A stretch of DNA of 64,000 nucleotides from Hyalella azteca. Its lineage: Eukaryota > Arthropoda > Malacostraca > Amphipoda > Hyalellidae. The stretch is taken from assembly GCF_000764305.2 (NCBI RefSeq), contig NW_025944642.1, positions 620,001 to 684,000 on the forward strand, written 5' to 3'. Position numbers and translations under genes: made by a program. This document shows positions 12,555 through 25,026 of this stretch, in pieces (the stretch's first letter is position 1; every line of letters starts with the position of its first letter). The notes below the pieces were generated by a model. It searched no databases and was not told the origin of the DNA. It saw only the letters and a program-made list of their open reading frames with translations.

Positions 12555-12591
12555 TGACAGTGTCAGCATGAATACGACGCTGACACTGTCA
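12555..12591. repeat. Perfect 13-bp inverted repeat at the edge of the 14-bp array
   Basis: tgacagtgtcagc at 12555-12567 and its exact complement gctgacactgtca at 12579-12591 with an 11-nt loop. It closes the array on its right side. Confidence 0.85.
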
Positions 12592-13620
12592 GCTACGCAA
12601 TTATCTCAATACTAAAAGACGATGTTTAATTTCTTAAGCATAATACCGTACTGCTCCCTGTGATGCGTGTAGCCAGTCTGCAGAGGACGGCCGTATAACG
12701 GATAACTGAGACATTTTTTTTCATCCAACGACGTTTTTTGCGGACTAAGTGAAGCCTTCCATGTGATTTTTTCAAGCTCTTCACACATTCATGAGAGCAG
12801 TTTAAAAATATTTAGCTCCAACTGACGTGGATCGTATTAATCTGTGGTAAAAGCTTTCTCAGGTTATTCGATTTATTACCTCCAACTAAATATTACCTTA
12901 GTATTAAATTCATCACTTGTAAAAAATATGGAAATGAATTTCATATAAGAACTGCTGTTGCCCAGCATGCGTTGCAGTAATGCTCAGTAGTCCAGCTAAC
13001 GGGAAAATTAAATGAGAAATATCAATTCAATTAATTTTGTTGAATTTTTTGAATACTGACTTTTACGTCTTGCGTTGTCTTTCAGGATCGTAAACGATTT
13101 GATAATAAGTGAATAGTAAATTGCGAAGAAAATAGTGAGATATTTTCCGATAAAAAATGCCAGCAACGCTTGAAAATTCCAAAATTGTGAAGAAACTTAT
13201 TTCCATTAATGATAAAATTGATAGTTATTAGCTCATGAGCTTATTACCATAGCATGAACACTTGCAGTAAAACAAACTATGGATGTTTTGTAACGCTAAT
13301 ACAGAAAGATAACGTTCTCACCAATGAAGAAAAACAGTAAACACTTTTTTTCGTTACATTATATTATGGAAACGAGAAAATTTCTGAATTTTTTGCCTAA
13401 ATTATTAAATAAACTATTTACAATTAACTGCTGATATATTAGGAAAGTTTGTGTTTATCATGAGCTATAATGCGTTAGGTCAACTGTACATGCTATACAT
13501 CTAATACGAAATACGAATCTTTGCTCTGATGGCTTCATATACCGCCACACAAGCGATCGATTCAGTGCAGCGGTTAGGGCATCACACCGGAGCTCTACCG
13601 GTCTGCTACTGGTGCTAGAG
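12592..13620. other. Non-repetitive AT-rich stretch
   Basis: No coding region, RNA gene or array seen. Near 13577-13590 a short stretch gcagcggttagggcatc resembles a tRNA A-box. Confidence 0.5.
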
Positions 13621-13860
13621 CTGGTGCTCTGCCAGACATGGGTGCTCTGCCAAAAATGGGTGCTCTGCCAGACATGGGTGCTCGGGTGCTCTGCCAGGCA
13701 TGGGTGCTCTGCCAGACATGGGTGCTCGGCCAGGCATGGGTGCTCTGCCAGGCATGGGTGCTCTGCCAGGCATGGGTGCTCTGCCAGGCATGGGTGCTCT
13801 GCCAGGCATGGGTGCTCTGCCAGGCATGGGTGCTCTGCCAGGCATGGGTGCTCTGCCAGT
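13621..13860. repeat. Minisatellite, 18-bp unit
   Basis: About thirteen copies of catgggtgctctgccagg. The last seven copies are identical and the first ones carry insertions and aca/aaa variants. ORFs such as repeated MGALPG or MPGRAP are by-products. Confidence 0.95.
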
Positions 13861-15174
13861 CTCGGCCTCTACAGAAAACGTTTGTGCGTTCTTATAAAGT
13901 CAGAGAGGTGATTAGAACTATTGCTACACAATCGTACTTTAATGCTATAAAATATTTATAGCAATTTTATGAACAATTTTCAATTTCATAGAAACGCTTT
14001 ATGACTATTAAATGGCTGCAATTCGAATAATTTTCATCTAAAGTATTTGCATTTTTTGTATTTCTTACATCAGAATATTAAACTTGTTTTCAGTTAGCGA
14101 AACAAATCCTCCCTTCAGATTCAAACGCAAGTCACAGACACTAATTTATATTTCCCGATGACAGAATCATACAGCGAAAACTTTGAATTAATTGTGGCCG
14201 TTTGTTTGCGTCGCATTGCGCATCCGACATAAGCGGTCGCTAAATATTTTGGCTGGCGCTGAAGTGTGGTGTGCTTGCGCTTTGTTGGCCTGTCAATCAG
14301 ACGTAAAGTTTATCCCTCAGACTTGTGAGGGCTGGACGGCATGCCTCCTTTGTGTCCTCATATGCCCAGGGTGGGAGTTTCGCTTTTCCCCTCGTAATCG
14401 CGACTCAATTAGTCAATCAAAGCGATCGCCGGGACCGGATAAGCCCGCGCTATGCGGGACTGAGGACGCGAGGCTGTTAGTTCAAACTAACCCTCGTGCT
14501 GCGATGTAGCATCAGTTACGAAAATATTACGGAAGTTCTACCAAACCATTTATTTCACAGAAATATATATAACGGACATTTATTATGAAAAACACTGTTT
14601 ATGATGCATAATGTTAAGCCAGTTATGAGTTATTAGCCTACTAGATAGGGTGAAAAAAGCGTTGATTATTTGAGTAGTTTCCTGAGATTACATATAAAAT
14701 TACAAATTAGGATGAATTTAATAGGCGATACCTGTGCTTATAATGCACAGGTATCGCCACAGGTATAATGATGCCAAAGTAATTCGTTTTAACAACAATG
14801 GAAACGTTAATCGCAATCACGTATATAATTTGGAAATTTAAGGATGATTACCGACCCCAAGCATGTCCAACGATGAACATTGCTAACTCCTTCTGATACA
14901 TGAATTACAAAAATGAAGTCGTATTCTATTTGAAATGAATTATTAAAATGCCAAGTTAAAATCAAGCAATATTATTCAGTCTTATTTATAGAGTGTATTT
15001 CAGTCATGAGCAACAGATATTGAAATAGGTAATTAAAAATTTAGTGCAGATGACTTGTAAAATAAGATAACCATATACTTTAACACAGCCTTTACGTTCT
15101 TTAGGTCCCTGTACTGAAGCCTGCCGCACTTCTAAAACTGCATCGTTTGTATCAAGCGCTACGGCATGAAGGGA
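13861..15174. other. Unique stretch with a GC-richer patch, no gene supported
   Basis: A GC-richer patch at about 14190-14510 holds a 105-codon plus-strand ORF without recognisable domains and several short hairpins (gttagtt-ca-aactaac at 14476). The rest is AT-rich. Confidence 0.45.
14724..14758. repeat. Perfect 14-bp hairpin
   Basis: ggcgatacctgtgc at 14724-14737 and its exact complement at 14745-14758 with loop ttataat. It is isolated in otherwise unique DNA. Confidence 0.88.
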
Positions 15175-15282
15175 AAGTAGTAGAATAATGAATAAAAAAA
15201 TGAATAGATACATGAATGAATGAATAAATAAATGAATAAATATATAAATAAATAAATAAGTAAATAAATAAATAATTAAATA

Positions 15283-15325
<43 letters not shown>

Positions 15326-15370
15326 ATTAATTAATTAATTAATTAATAATAAATAAATTCTTAAATAAAT
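15175..15370. repeat. (AAAT)n microsatellite, compound
   Basis: Long imperfect aaat/gaat tract becoming pure aaat near 15282-15326, then taat units. Confidence 0.95.
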
Positions 15371-16500
15371 ACTTGAAGAAATTAATAAATATTGAAGTAG
15401 GCCTTGCAAGAGAAATGATCTATATGTCTCCACTAAGCTCACGATTATCATTAAAATGCTCGTATATTATACATTATTTGCCAGGGTTAAATAGTTAGTT
15501 CATAAATTTTTCCGAAATTGCAATTTTGAAAAATGTAAACTTGTTAGAATTCAACTTCGGCAGTCAAGGAAAACTTTGTCAGATATATTTTTATCAGAAA
15601 ACTGATTTCAAGTCATATGTATCGAATATATCCACAGAACAGTCTATATGGATTGAACTTTTATAAATAATTCATGTATCATTTACAGGAGATTACATCT
15701 ATACTGCATATTTATCTCCAAAATTATTTTCATTTACTAGTCAAGTAGTGCAGAATAAAATGTATGTTTCCATACCACGACCAGAAATTCCATCTAAGCA
15801 ATATTAATTTAGATCACATATTTATTTTTGATCACATATTCATTTTGAGCACATTTAACTCTCATAGCAGAGCTCATGTGTCACTTCATATCGCATTGCA
15901 GGCGCCGTTGCTCTAACATTAGGTCTATTAAAAATTAGTAGGCCTAAAATTTCCATGTTTACCTTTTTAATAAGTGTGGCGCTCAGTGCGCAGTTAGACT
16001 TAATGTTTTTTTACTGTCTTTACAAATGACGCACTCAGCTCAAAATAATTACGCTGCAGCAACTTATTTTCTCCAGCATTTTCGAAAAATTATTTAATTT
16101 GGTTTCTGTCTTTGTCAAAAGTTCACTGACAAAAAAATTGGTCTCATTCTACCAGTTGAATAATGCAGAAATATACAAAACCAGTGTTTGTTATGTGGTA
16201 CAAAGTTGTGAATCTATCAAGAATTTAATAATTAATTCAAGCGTTAACTTTAGATTATAATATTTGTTCAGATATTCTCAGCAATTTTAACTTAAACTCA
16301 AAGTGCATTGGAGTTCATTCTATGTCTGAAAATAAGCCTGAGAATTGAAGCTTCATATTTAAATATATAGAGTATAGTTTCTGAATAGTTACCAAATCAT
16401 AATATTAGTAAACTAAATGTACTGTCAGAACTGTAAACTAATGCAAGGACGCGTTAAGTTGTAGTTAAATCCAGGCTTGGAGTGGAAATAACCAACCACA
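15371..16500. other. AT-rich stretch without recognised features
   Basis: No ORF of interest, array or RNA gene seen. Confidence 0.5.
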
Positions 16501-16630
16501 GTGTAAAAAATATAACCTTGTACTCACTGCATTTTCTCGTCGACGAAAACGTGAAGTCACGGACGGACAGACAGACGGACGGACATGACGAGCACAATAG
16601 TGCATTTTTTCCATGAATCAGAAAATGCGC
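16501..16630. mobile_element. Dispersed repeat family 1, copy 1
   Basis: Shares with 34312-34473 the words tactcactgca, ttctc..cgacgaaaacgtgaagtc, acggacggacagacaga and gagcacaatag. Ends gcattttctc (16529) and cagaaaatgc (16619) form short inverted repeats. It looks like a small non-autonomous element with an internal GGAC/CAGA microsatellite. Confidence 0.75.
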
Positions 16631-17505
16631 TATAAAGATCCGATGTTACATGTGGAAATATCTGATTGTTACTGTCCACTATTATGTAAATACATTTAAT
16701 TGGAGTAAATATAATAAAAAAGTAAACTGTTAATATTAAATGAAGCAAATAAATCGTAGGTAAAAATAATTTACGAAGAACGTAAACCCTGCTTTTACAT
16801 CAGCTCATATATTACAGTTATTATGACACTTGACTTCGCTCTCTTAATTTTTTTGCCATTTGCAAGCGGGCCATTTAGACCAAAGCACAGAACTAAATGA
16901 CACTAAAACGCAGCTGTACTTTACAATAAACTCTTTCCAGTGAACTGTTCAACGTGACTGGGAATTCGTGCACTCAAATTTACTATAGGCTTGTTTTTAG
17001 CCTATTTGCACAGAGGCTCTTACATTTGATTGTAATGTTGATAGCCAAGCCATTTTACCTTAGCAAGAACCGTAATTAAAGGTATACAGGATACTTAAAC
17101 GACAATTTACTATTTTTAAGGATAGTTTATATATTTTAAAATTTGATTTTTTCATGTTTTGGCTTTGGGTAATTGTAAATTTTTTTTCATAATGATAGAG
17201 AACACAACGTTATCACGACAAATTACTGTATCATGAAATGTCAAAGTGATTATATATTGGGAGTTTTTATTTCGATGTATCATTTATGTTCAGCACACTC
17301 ATTATATAGGTACTTTTATTATTTTTCTATAACAGTTATTTGATTAACAAATTTTTTGAGGCTATATGGCAGATCAGATATGAGCTGTTGCGCAGAATTT
17401 TATAGCGTTTTGGCTTGAAAAATGGTGTCACAGTTACTGTTATATGCCATCGGTATATCCAAATCAGAAAAAATTTGTTTTTAAAAGCTCTGTAGATAAC
17501 ATCTT

Positions 17506-17805
17506 CACATAATATTCCTATTAGTGCCACCCATATTGTTCGTAGTAGAAAGGGACATTCTATTTCCTAACAGCCATAATTATACCATCAAATTCACAAA
17601 TTATATGCCTCGTAAAACCATTTAAGGCGACGAGAAGCCATTGGTCTAAAGGACTCACATAATATTCCTACTAGTGCCACCATCATGTTCGTAGTAGAAA
17701 GGTACATTCTATACCCTAACAGCCATAATTATACCATCAAATTCACAAATTATGAGCCTCGTAAAACCATTTAAGGCGACGAGAAGCCATCGGTCTGAAG
17801 GACTC
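17506..17805. repeat. 150-bp tandem duplication
   Basis: Two head-to-tail copies starting cacataatattcct at 17506 and 17656, about 93-95 percent alike by eye, with substitutions and single-base indels. Neither copy is coding. Confidence 0.93.
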
Positions 17806-20800
17806 CACAGCATCCCTACCGCGACGTCCCGCAGGGCGGCTTTGTGCCGACCTAGTCGTGTGTGTAATGGCGAGTCTGATCCAGCCGCTGATACGGCACA
17901 GCTCGTAATACTTTGTAATGGAAACTAATGACGCGGCAATGGAGGTGCGAAACCTGACCCACGCAGTCGACTTCATGAAGCACTTGGCTGGTGCAGGGGA
18001 AACAAGGGGAGGTTGTGACAGTTCTGTGGTTAACTGAAGGGAGATGAGGGTGATGAAGGGGAATAGACGTGGACGAAATGTATTCATCAAATCATCTGCA
18101 CGTATATTTGAGGTCACGGCATAATGATTTTTTGAAAAGAAAATTGAATGACAAAGGTATTCAATGAATGAATGTTCTTTATATATTTAGATTGTGGTGT
18201 TAACTATAGATAGTTAACTGTTAGATGGTTACTGTTGAATTTGATGTTCGAACGACCAGAGGCAAAATTTGGATGCAAGACAGAAAGACAGCAACAATTT
18301 TGTGATTTCTGTCCGCTGAAATAACGATGGCCGTCACATGACATCTATGAACTTATGACCTTATGATGAGTTCGGGACTTCCTAGTCCCCGGTCACGCTG
18401 ATGCGCCGCCTTCGCCGTCCTCCGTCTCCGAGTCGTCGCTAGGCAGGTAGAATGTAGCGTGTAGAATATTTACCACTAAACGGTGAATGCGCACAAATTC
18501 TTCCCTGAAGCGGTCTTCCCTTTTATTTCATAGCTAAATTTGCCTCACTAACGGAAAATTTTAATATAGATAATTGTGAAGTAAATATTCAATTAACTAT
18601 AATGCGGACCACAACACATCCGATAATCATCATTTCCCATATGCAAAAAAAACGCACAGGTATAAATTATGATTCATAATAGGGGAATATTTTCCGATGC
18701 GCCAGCGAAGTGCTTGGCACGCGCCTGAGGCGCGCATTTCACGCCCGCGGATGAGCACCATACGCCTGCAGGCGCATTATGCAATTATAGTCCCCGGTGA
18801 ACACGATGCAAGTCATGCATCGATACCTGTACACTTGGCCGCAGCACTCGACTGTAGCCATTACCCAGCATTACCGACGCCTGAGGTGCCAGCAGTTGCC
18901 TGTCCAGTCACGTGTCTTGGCACCAAAAAGGATGAGAACGGCGCGCACGGCACGCTTCTCCGCGCTGCAAATGCCGTCCGTGAAGCACCCAATTGCAATA
19001 ATCGCTCCCCGGATATCGACACTCGCAGTGTCTGGGAACTCCTTGCCTTCCAATAATATCTAATTGCTACGAGCTAACTGTTATAGAGGTCGAGTATTGT
19101 ACGTTGTTTTGGTTGTTAGCATTCATGTTTACGTTTAATTGGTCAAAGGATTATGCACTGCATGATTTACTTCTGTCGTATCAGAGCTCTGTATAATTTA
19201 ATAAGCATAGAACGAAGTGGTGTAGGTATTCTCAGTAATGGTGCATTATAAACAAGATGTGCTTCGGCATTTCGTTCTAGTCGGTCGAAATAAAACTAAA
19301 TCCTAAATGAAAAAATTGAACATTCCTGCTGATTCCGTGAATTTTTTCCCTATTTCTCAGAGAATAGAAGTGTCGGCATTGAAGAAATAGGCCACCCCTC
19401 GAAATCTAAGGGAAATCACCCTCCTTTTCTCCAACTATCGGTAATTTTGATAATACAGAATCACCAATACAATTTTTTATTTGGCAAATTAGAAGAGATG
19501 ACTTACTTTGAGAATACCTTATATAAAGAAGATTTTTAAAGCAAATTGCGGAAACATTTAACTGCTAAATTAATTCACGCGTCCGAGTGACGTCATTTGT
19601 ATATTTTATGTTTGGTATTGAACAAATAACTTTTACAACCTCATTTCTTTTATTTAGCCAAGTTGTAAGTTGGAATTAGAATTCAAAGTATAATCTAGAA
19701 CAATGCGACTAGAGACTATTGATGGCTTCAATATCTTAAGTAGAAAGGAAGATGTACTCTTATAATATTAGTAGCATAAGTGGATGTTCATTAATATCTT
19801 ATGTAGTAGGTAAGAATTACAATTAATAAGCAAATGTTGATGCCATTCAATATCTAATATTATAAGAAGCTATAATTCTCCAGAATTGAGTGACGTTGAT
19901 TTGATAAACAGTCAATTGCTCCTGAGCTCGACTCAAAACATCAAGGGAGCCATTGTTTGGCAGGAAGAAATCAAACGTAGTCGCTTCTTCAACATGCCCG
20001 GGATCGATGAAACGTAATGAGACCAACACAATACAGCAATAGCTTTGAGTTACGAGCTCGTATGGCGCAAAATTCGTAATTAGAATCATTTCTACAAGCG
20101 ATGTTTTGGTGGCAGAAAAATGTCTCAGAACCGAGGCACTAGCATGGCTGGCTACTGCACAGAATATTTGTTTGCTAACTTATACTCGATGTGGCCGGTC
20201 ATTTTGCGCGGCGTGCATGATAGATAGAGGCTCCCTGTTTGCCAAATCAATATGATAACATGAACATGCCAGATATATTGTGGCAAACTTCAATGCCAAT
20301 AGAGACGGCGCAGCAATATTATATCCAGCTTTCTGCGAGTCGTCAATGGATCAGAAGCTGCAATTTACTATGCATGGCTGATCGTTGCGGCCAGAGAAAT
20401 AGCTTTGAATGGCAGAACGTCCATTTTACTTTACCTTTAATTAACTGAATTTTTCATGCAATCATCTTTCTGCTGAAGACGGTGACCTGATGGCAGTAAA
20501 AACGCGGAATTGCTGGATAATGAAACGTTCTAGGGCGATGAGGCTGGCAATAGTCATGTTGACTTCAGGAACGTAAACATGTTCGTGACGTTCACTTGCA
20601 TTCGGCTTCGAATTTGCGATAATAATGCAAAATGGTGAACTATGTAATTTCTTTAATGCCAAGCGCGCTCAATAAACTGAATAGATTGCCCATGCCCGAA
20701 TATAGGGGCATTGCATTGCATAAAACATCTTGCGATCGTGACACTTTATGCGACTAGTATGACGTAACGTTAACAACTTACTTGTTGTAAGGTCTATGAC

Positions 20801-20940
20801 AAGCCCCACGTCCTGTCTACGACTAGCTGACGTAACGTTTAATATTAGCTAGTCGTAACGTTTGCAATTAAGATGAAATAACGATTATTTTTCAGCTTAG
20901 TGCCTTAGGCTGGTAATAAATTGATGAAAAATATTAATTT
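17806..20940. other. Unique stretch with GC-rich patches, no gene supported
   Basis: GC-rich patches at about 17806-18120 and 18690-19060 carry ORFs of 88-124 codons without recognisable families. A minus-strand ORF at 19847-20089 has coding-like composition but no start context or family I can name. A 10-bp inverted repeat acgactagct/agctagtcgt lies at 20819-20856. Confidence 0.45.
18351..18447. repeat. Dispersed repeat family 2, copy 1
   Basis: Shares with 35181-35266 the series atgacctt, ggacttc, tagtcc, cggtca, gctgatgc, ccgccttcg, cgtcctccgtct, cgag. About 80 percent alike over 85 bp by eye. Family unknown. Confidence 0.75.
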
Positions 20941-20994
20941 TGAACGACATATTTTACGGTTTCGAGCGTTCTCATTGCGAACGCTCTCATATTG

Positions 20995-21215
20995 AACGGT
21001 CCAGGCGGGCCGTATGTTACGGCCCGCACAATCGACGTACCAAGCAGGCCGTATGTTACTGTCAGCACAATCGACGTACCAAGCAGGCCGTATGTTACGG
21101 CCAGCACGATCGAAGTACCAAGGAAGACGTATGTTACGGCCCGCACAATCGACGTACCAGGCCGTATGTTACGTCCGGTCTGGGTGACGTACCAAGTGGG
21201 CCGTTTTTACCGACG
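20995..21215. repeat. 39-bp hairpin minisatellite
   Basis: About five copies of gcacaatcgacgtaccaagc + aggccgtatgttacggcc. Units carry a perfect hairpin GGCCGTA-TGT-TACGGCC in the best copies. The array is preceded by a further hairpin gagcgttc/gaacgctc at 20964-20986 and followed by a GC-rich patch to about 21420. Confidence 0.9.
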
Positions 21216-22257
21216 TCTAACGACCGGCGCACCAAATGAGCGTGTTATCAAGGCGTTGGAGGCGGTTGCCCGCCACGCGTCGGGACGGCGGCGGGCGACA
21301 TCTTAGTTATTGTGCGCATGCGGCGGTGGGACCGTCGGGAACACGGGCTCCCCGGAGGGCCACGGGCCTCCCCGTGGGTGGGGAGAGGTGGGGTGTTGAA
21401 GACCACGGGCTACCCGAGGTGGTTTATTGATTGTCGGCTGCGTGACATGACTTCTTGATGTCAGGTCAATGAATGATATTGCTGATATGTTCATGGTCTA
21501 GGATATGTTAATTGATATTAAGATGAAGAAATTCATATAATACTTTATCATACTTATAATGTTAATTAAAGTTATATAATTAAATTATATAGTACTTATA
21601 TAAGTATTATAAAGGTATATTAAATAATTATACTTGTATAATAATGTGCTTGATTTCTGGTTATCTTCAGAGCGGGAACAGCTGTGGTAGGGAGTCAATA
21701 TTAATTAGCTAAAGGTTAGAGTCGGTGAATGTAATGAGTGTATAGGAAGGAAAGTCTATTCCTGATTCATCAGTTCTGGCACTAGAGACTTGGCTAAACA
21801 ATTCATTGGTCGACGGAGACAGATAATTTCTTAATTTAAGTAACATAGTAGAGGCTGCTCTAAATATTTTTTGTTAGGTTTATCAAATATTTTGCTCGCT
21901 CAATTATCTATTTTTAATAATTATTTTTCATCGTAAATATATGATTTTATTGATGTTTTGTACATTGCCGTTATTCGCATAGCTTTGACATCAATTATAG
22001 CCGTTGTCAGCTACCATTTCAAATGCCTCAGCATGAGAGCATATACAACCAGTACAAGCTCTTCTTATTAATACACTTTTATCGCCTTATAAATGCACCA
22101 TGAAATAAAATTGTAATCATTCATCTCTATAATTTGCTGACTCAGCGCTTGCCGAAAGCTCCAGTGCACTGACCGGAACTTTGTTATTATAATTGCCGCA
22201 ACAAAAGATGATTCTGGTGCGTCATCCCTCGGGACCATCCCGACCACGTGGTCGATG

Positions 22258-22862
22258 AGGGGAAGTGAGGGTAAGAGCACGGGAAAAGTGAGGGCAAGAG
22301 CACGGGATTAGTGAGGGTAATAGCACGGGATAAGTGAGGGTAAGAGCAGGGTAAGAGCACGGGATAAGTGGGGGTAAGAGCACGGGATAAGTGAGGGCAA
22401 GAGCACGGGATTAGTGAGGGTAAAGAGCACGGGATAAGTGAGGACAAGATCACGGGATAAGTGAGGGTAATAGCACGGGATAAGTGAGGGTAAGAGCAGG
22501 GTAAGAGCACGGGATAAGTGGGGGTAAGAGCACGGGATAAGTGAGGGTAAGAGCACGGGATAAGTGAGGGTAAGAACACGGGATAAGTGAGGGTAAAAGC
22601 ACGGGATAAGTGAGGGTAAGAGCACGGGATAGGTGAGGACAAGATCACGGGATAAGTGAGGGAAAGAGCACGGGATAAGTGAGGGCAAGAGCACGGGATA
22701 AGTGAGGGCAAGAGCACGGGATAAGTGAGGGCAATAGCACAGGATAAGTGAGGGCAAAAGCACGGTATAAGTGAGGGCAAGAGCACGGGATAAGTGAGGG
22801 CAAGAGCACGGGATAAGTGAGGATAAGAACACGGATAAGTGAGAACAAAAGCACGGGATGTC
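22258..22862. repeat. 23-bp minisatellite with a higher-order 150-bp repeat
   Basis: About twenty-five copies of gagggtaagagcacgggata + agt. Variant units (taatagcac, agcagggtaagagcac, gtgggggtaag) occur in the same order from 22315 and again from 22465, a 150-bp higher-order block. Pro-, Ser- and Leu-rich minus-strand ORFs of up to 237 codons are by-products of this array. Confidence 0.94.
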
Positions 22863-22954
22863 TCGGTCTCGGCTTGTATAGATTTCCTATATAAGCGCAT
22901 GTCTTCCCACGCACTTTGTCTCCAGTGATTACGGCCGCAAAAAAGCCAAGTGAC

Positions 22955-22994
22955 CGTCGCTCATCACGCGACCTACGGCGCGTGATGAGCGACG
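22955..22994. repeat. Perfect 16-bp hairpin
   Basis: cgtcgctcatcacgcg at 22955-22970 and its exact complement at 22979-22994, loop acctacgg. It lies about 90 bp past the 23-bp array. Confidence 0.9.
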
Positions 22995-23316
22995 TACGTT
23001 ACGAAGTACGTTGTTCGATAACGAAAATTGCTTCCGATGTGTTACGAGCTTCGTTCTTACGTAAGATTCATCGGCACGAACGATGAATTTTCTGTAACAT
23101 CGAGACAACTTTAAAGATTTGTTATTGATGAACGAATTTTGTATATACAACAATTTTCTGTAGCCCGTATTTTTCCGTATTTCTGTAGCCCAGAAAATTT
23201 TTTTCGGCTAATTGTATTGTAAACTCCTAACGCTGCCAAGAAGTGAAAACTATTTGATACAATCTAACTCGAAAGACTTTTATTAAGGAGAATAAAGACT
23301 CGGTCGTTATTGAGGT

Positions 23317-23487
23317 GTTAGACGAAGCAACAACTTGGAAAATACTTAAAAGATTTTTGTTGTCAAAATTGTTTGTCGTCAACTATAATTTATATAATTT
23401 TTGTCGTCAAAATGTTTTTATATCATATGAGTTATCGACGACAAAAATATTTTTTTATGTATTTTCGAAGTTGTTGCTTCGTCTAAC
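23317..23487. mobile_element. 171-bp inverted-repeat element (MITE-like foldback)
   Basis: 29-bp terminal inverted repeats beginning gttagacgaagcaacaactt at 23317-23345 and 23459-23487, with a single mismatch. The interior partly folds back too (ttttgttgtc / gacgacaaaa). No clear target duplication, so the transposon superfamily is not assigned. Confidence 0.8.
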
Positions 23488-25026
23488 TAATAAAATATCA
23501 AGTCTGTATCAAGTTAATTTATGAGAAACTATCACATCTTATATTAAAAGCAATATATCCTCTATTGTAAATCGTAAAATATTTTGAAGAGCCACAGTTT
23601 TCGATACGATTGACTGAATAAGACAATACTTACATTAGATTATTTTCATTATTAAAATCATTTTGACGATAATAATATAATAATTTTGATGATAAATTGT
23701 ACGAGTAAGATTCTCTCTAATTGAAAGAGGCTGAAGAAGTGAACAAGAAGAGGCTGGAGTTTGTTTAGTTTGTTTAGTACAAGTGTGCGGTGCTAGAGCC
23801 TCACACCTGCAGCCAACTGCACCTCAGAGGCCTCGTGGCCTCCAGCCTCTCAATGCTTCTGTATGCAGACTAAATATTATTACTATTATTATGCTTCAAA
23901 TTAATCATAAATGAAGGCCACTACGCCATCTTCACTAATCTTCAAGGTTTATGTTAATAAAAGCATATACAGCGAGAGGTTTCATTAAAAAAACTGATTC
24001 TATGTCATTAATTAATCCTCGCAAATAAAAGGCTCGGAATTCTTCATAAATTTGAGTCGGATTATCACTTAAGAGAAAAATGTACCTACCTCAAATTATT
24101 CATTAAAAACTTACCGCCGAAAATGCTCTGCACTTAAATTGGTTGGATCGAAAATTTGTCAACAAATTTTATACGAATTTCCTTGAGCTTGACGATATTT
24201 AAGTGATGTAAATTCACGGATATGAATTAGAACATGAGTAAGTGGAAACCCAAGTTTCAATTTTTCACTCGTATTAGCAGCTTTGTTGCTGAATGCATCT
24301 AAATTTCAAATTCATGAAGCTACCTTTTCGCTTTCATCAGTGGTTACATGTTTTCATAATTTATTGTCGAATTTTCATCAATGGTTTCGTATTTCAAATA
24401 AAAATGTTCACGAAACCATTCACAAACGGTTTTCAGTTCCCCGTACGTACGCCCAGTGGTTTTAAATTGCAAATACTAATGGTCTTAAAACAATTCAATA
24501 ATGGTTTCCAGTTCACCGTACGTACGCACCTGACGCAGTTTTCTGGAGCGATCTCCTTATTTACTGAGCGCCTGCAAAGTATTTCAAAGACCTTTGGGAA
24601 GTCACGCATGTCAAACAAGTGCAGGTCGACGCGGCAGAGTTCGTGACGGTAGAACAGCCACAGAACATGACTTGAACAAAAGATGCTTCTGGCAGTTCTG
24701 TCTCATGCCCGACTAAAATACTTGAAAAATACTTTTTTGTAATTTCTGGTCCATGAACTGTGGTCTGGCAAACCACAAACGTATAATGTTCATCATTTCG
24801 GAAAGTTCCACGTATCTTTAAAATAATGTTAAGCGAATCTTGTAAGTGTCTCTTCAACCTCATATGAAGGCATGAATATGAATGCATTGAGTAATTAATG
24901 CATTCAGTAAATGAACGCATTTAATTAAAGCATGAAAGGCGCACTTCGTATTGGTACATTTAAGGTTTGAAAAGCACCCTCAACTGAAGCGCGCACGTCA
25001 ACTACTATTTATGATACGCTGGTACG
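23488..25026. other. AT-rich stretch; one unexplained minus-strand ORF
   Basis: Contains an 83-bp imperfect duplication around 24423 and 24505 (both with cagttc..ccgtacgtacgc) and a 119-codon minus-strand ORF at 24561-24920. No recognised gene. Confidence 0.45.

Noticed and set aside
13571..13612. tRNA-like A-box (gcagcggttagggcatc), possible SINE head
   Set aside because: No B-box or cloverleaf follows; the 18-bp array begins right after. One short motif is not enough.
17743..18117. 124-codon minus-strand ORF, possible transposon protein
   Set aside because: No transposase, reverse transcriptase or other domain motif visible; partly overlaps the 150-bp duplication.
18697..19063. GC-rich ORFs of 88-119 codons, possible exon
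   Set aside because: Open on both strands because of GC-rich composition; no conserved motif and no clear splice frame.
22187..22900. 237-codon Pro/Ser/Leu-rich minus-strand ORF
   Set aside because: It is entirely the 23-bp array read in one frame; a second frame is open for 174 codons over the same stretch, as expected for a repeat without stops.
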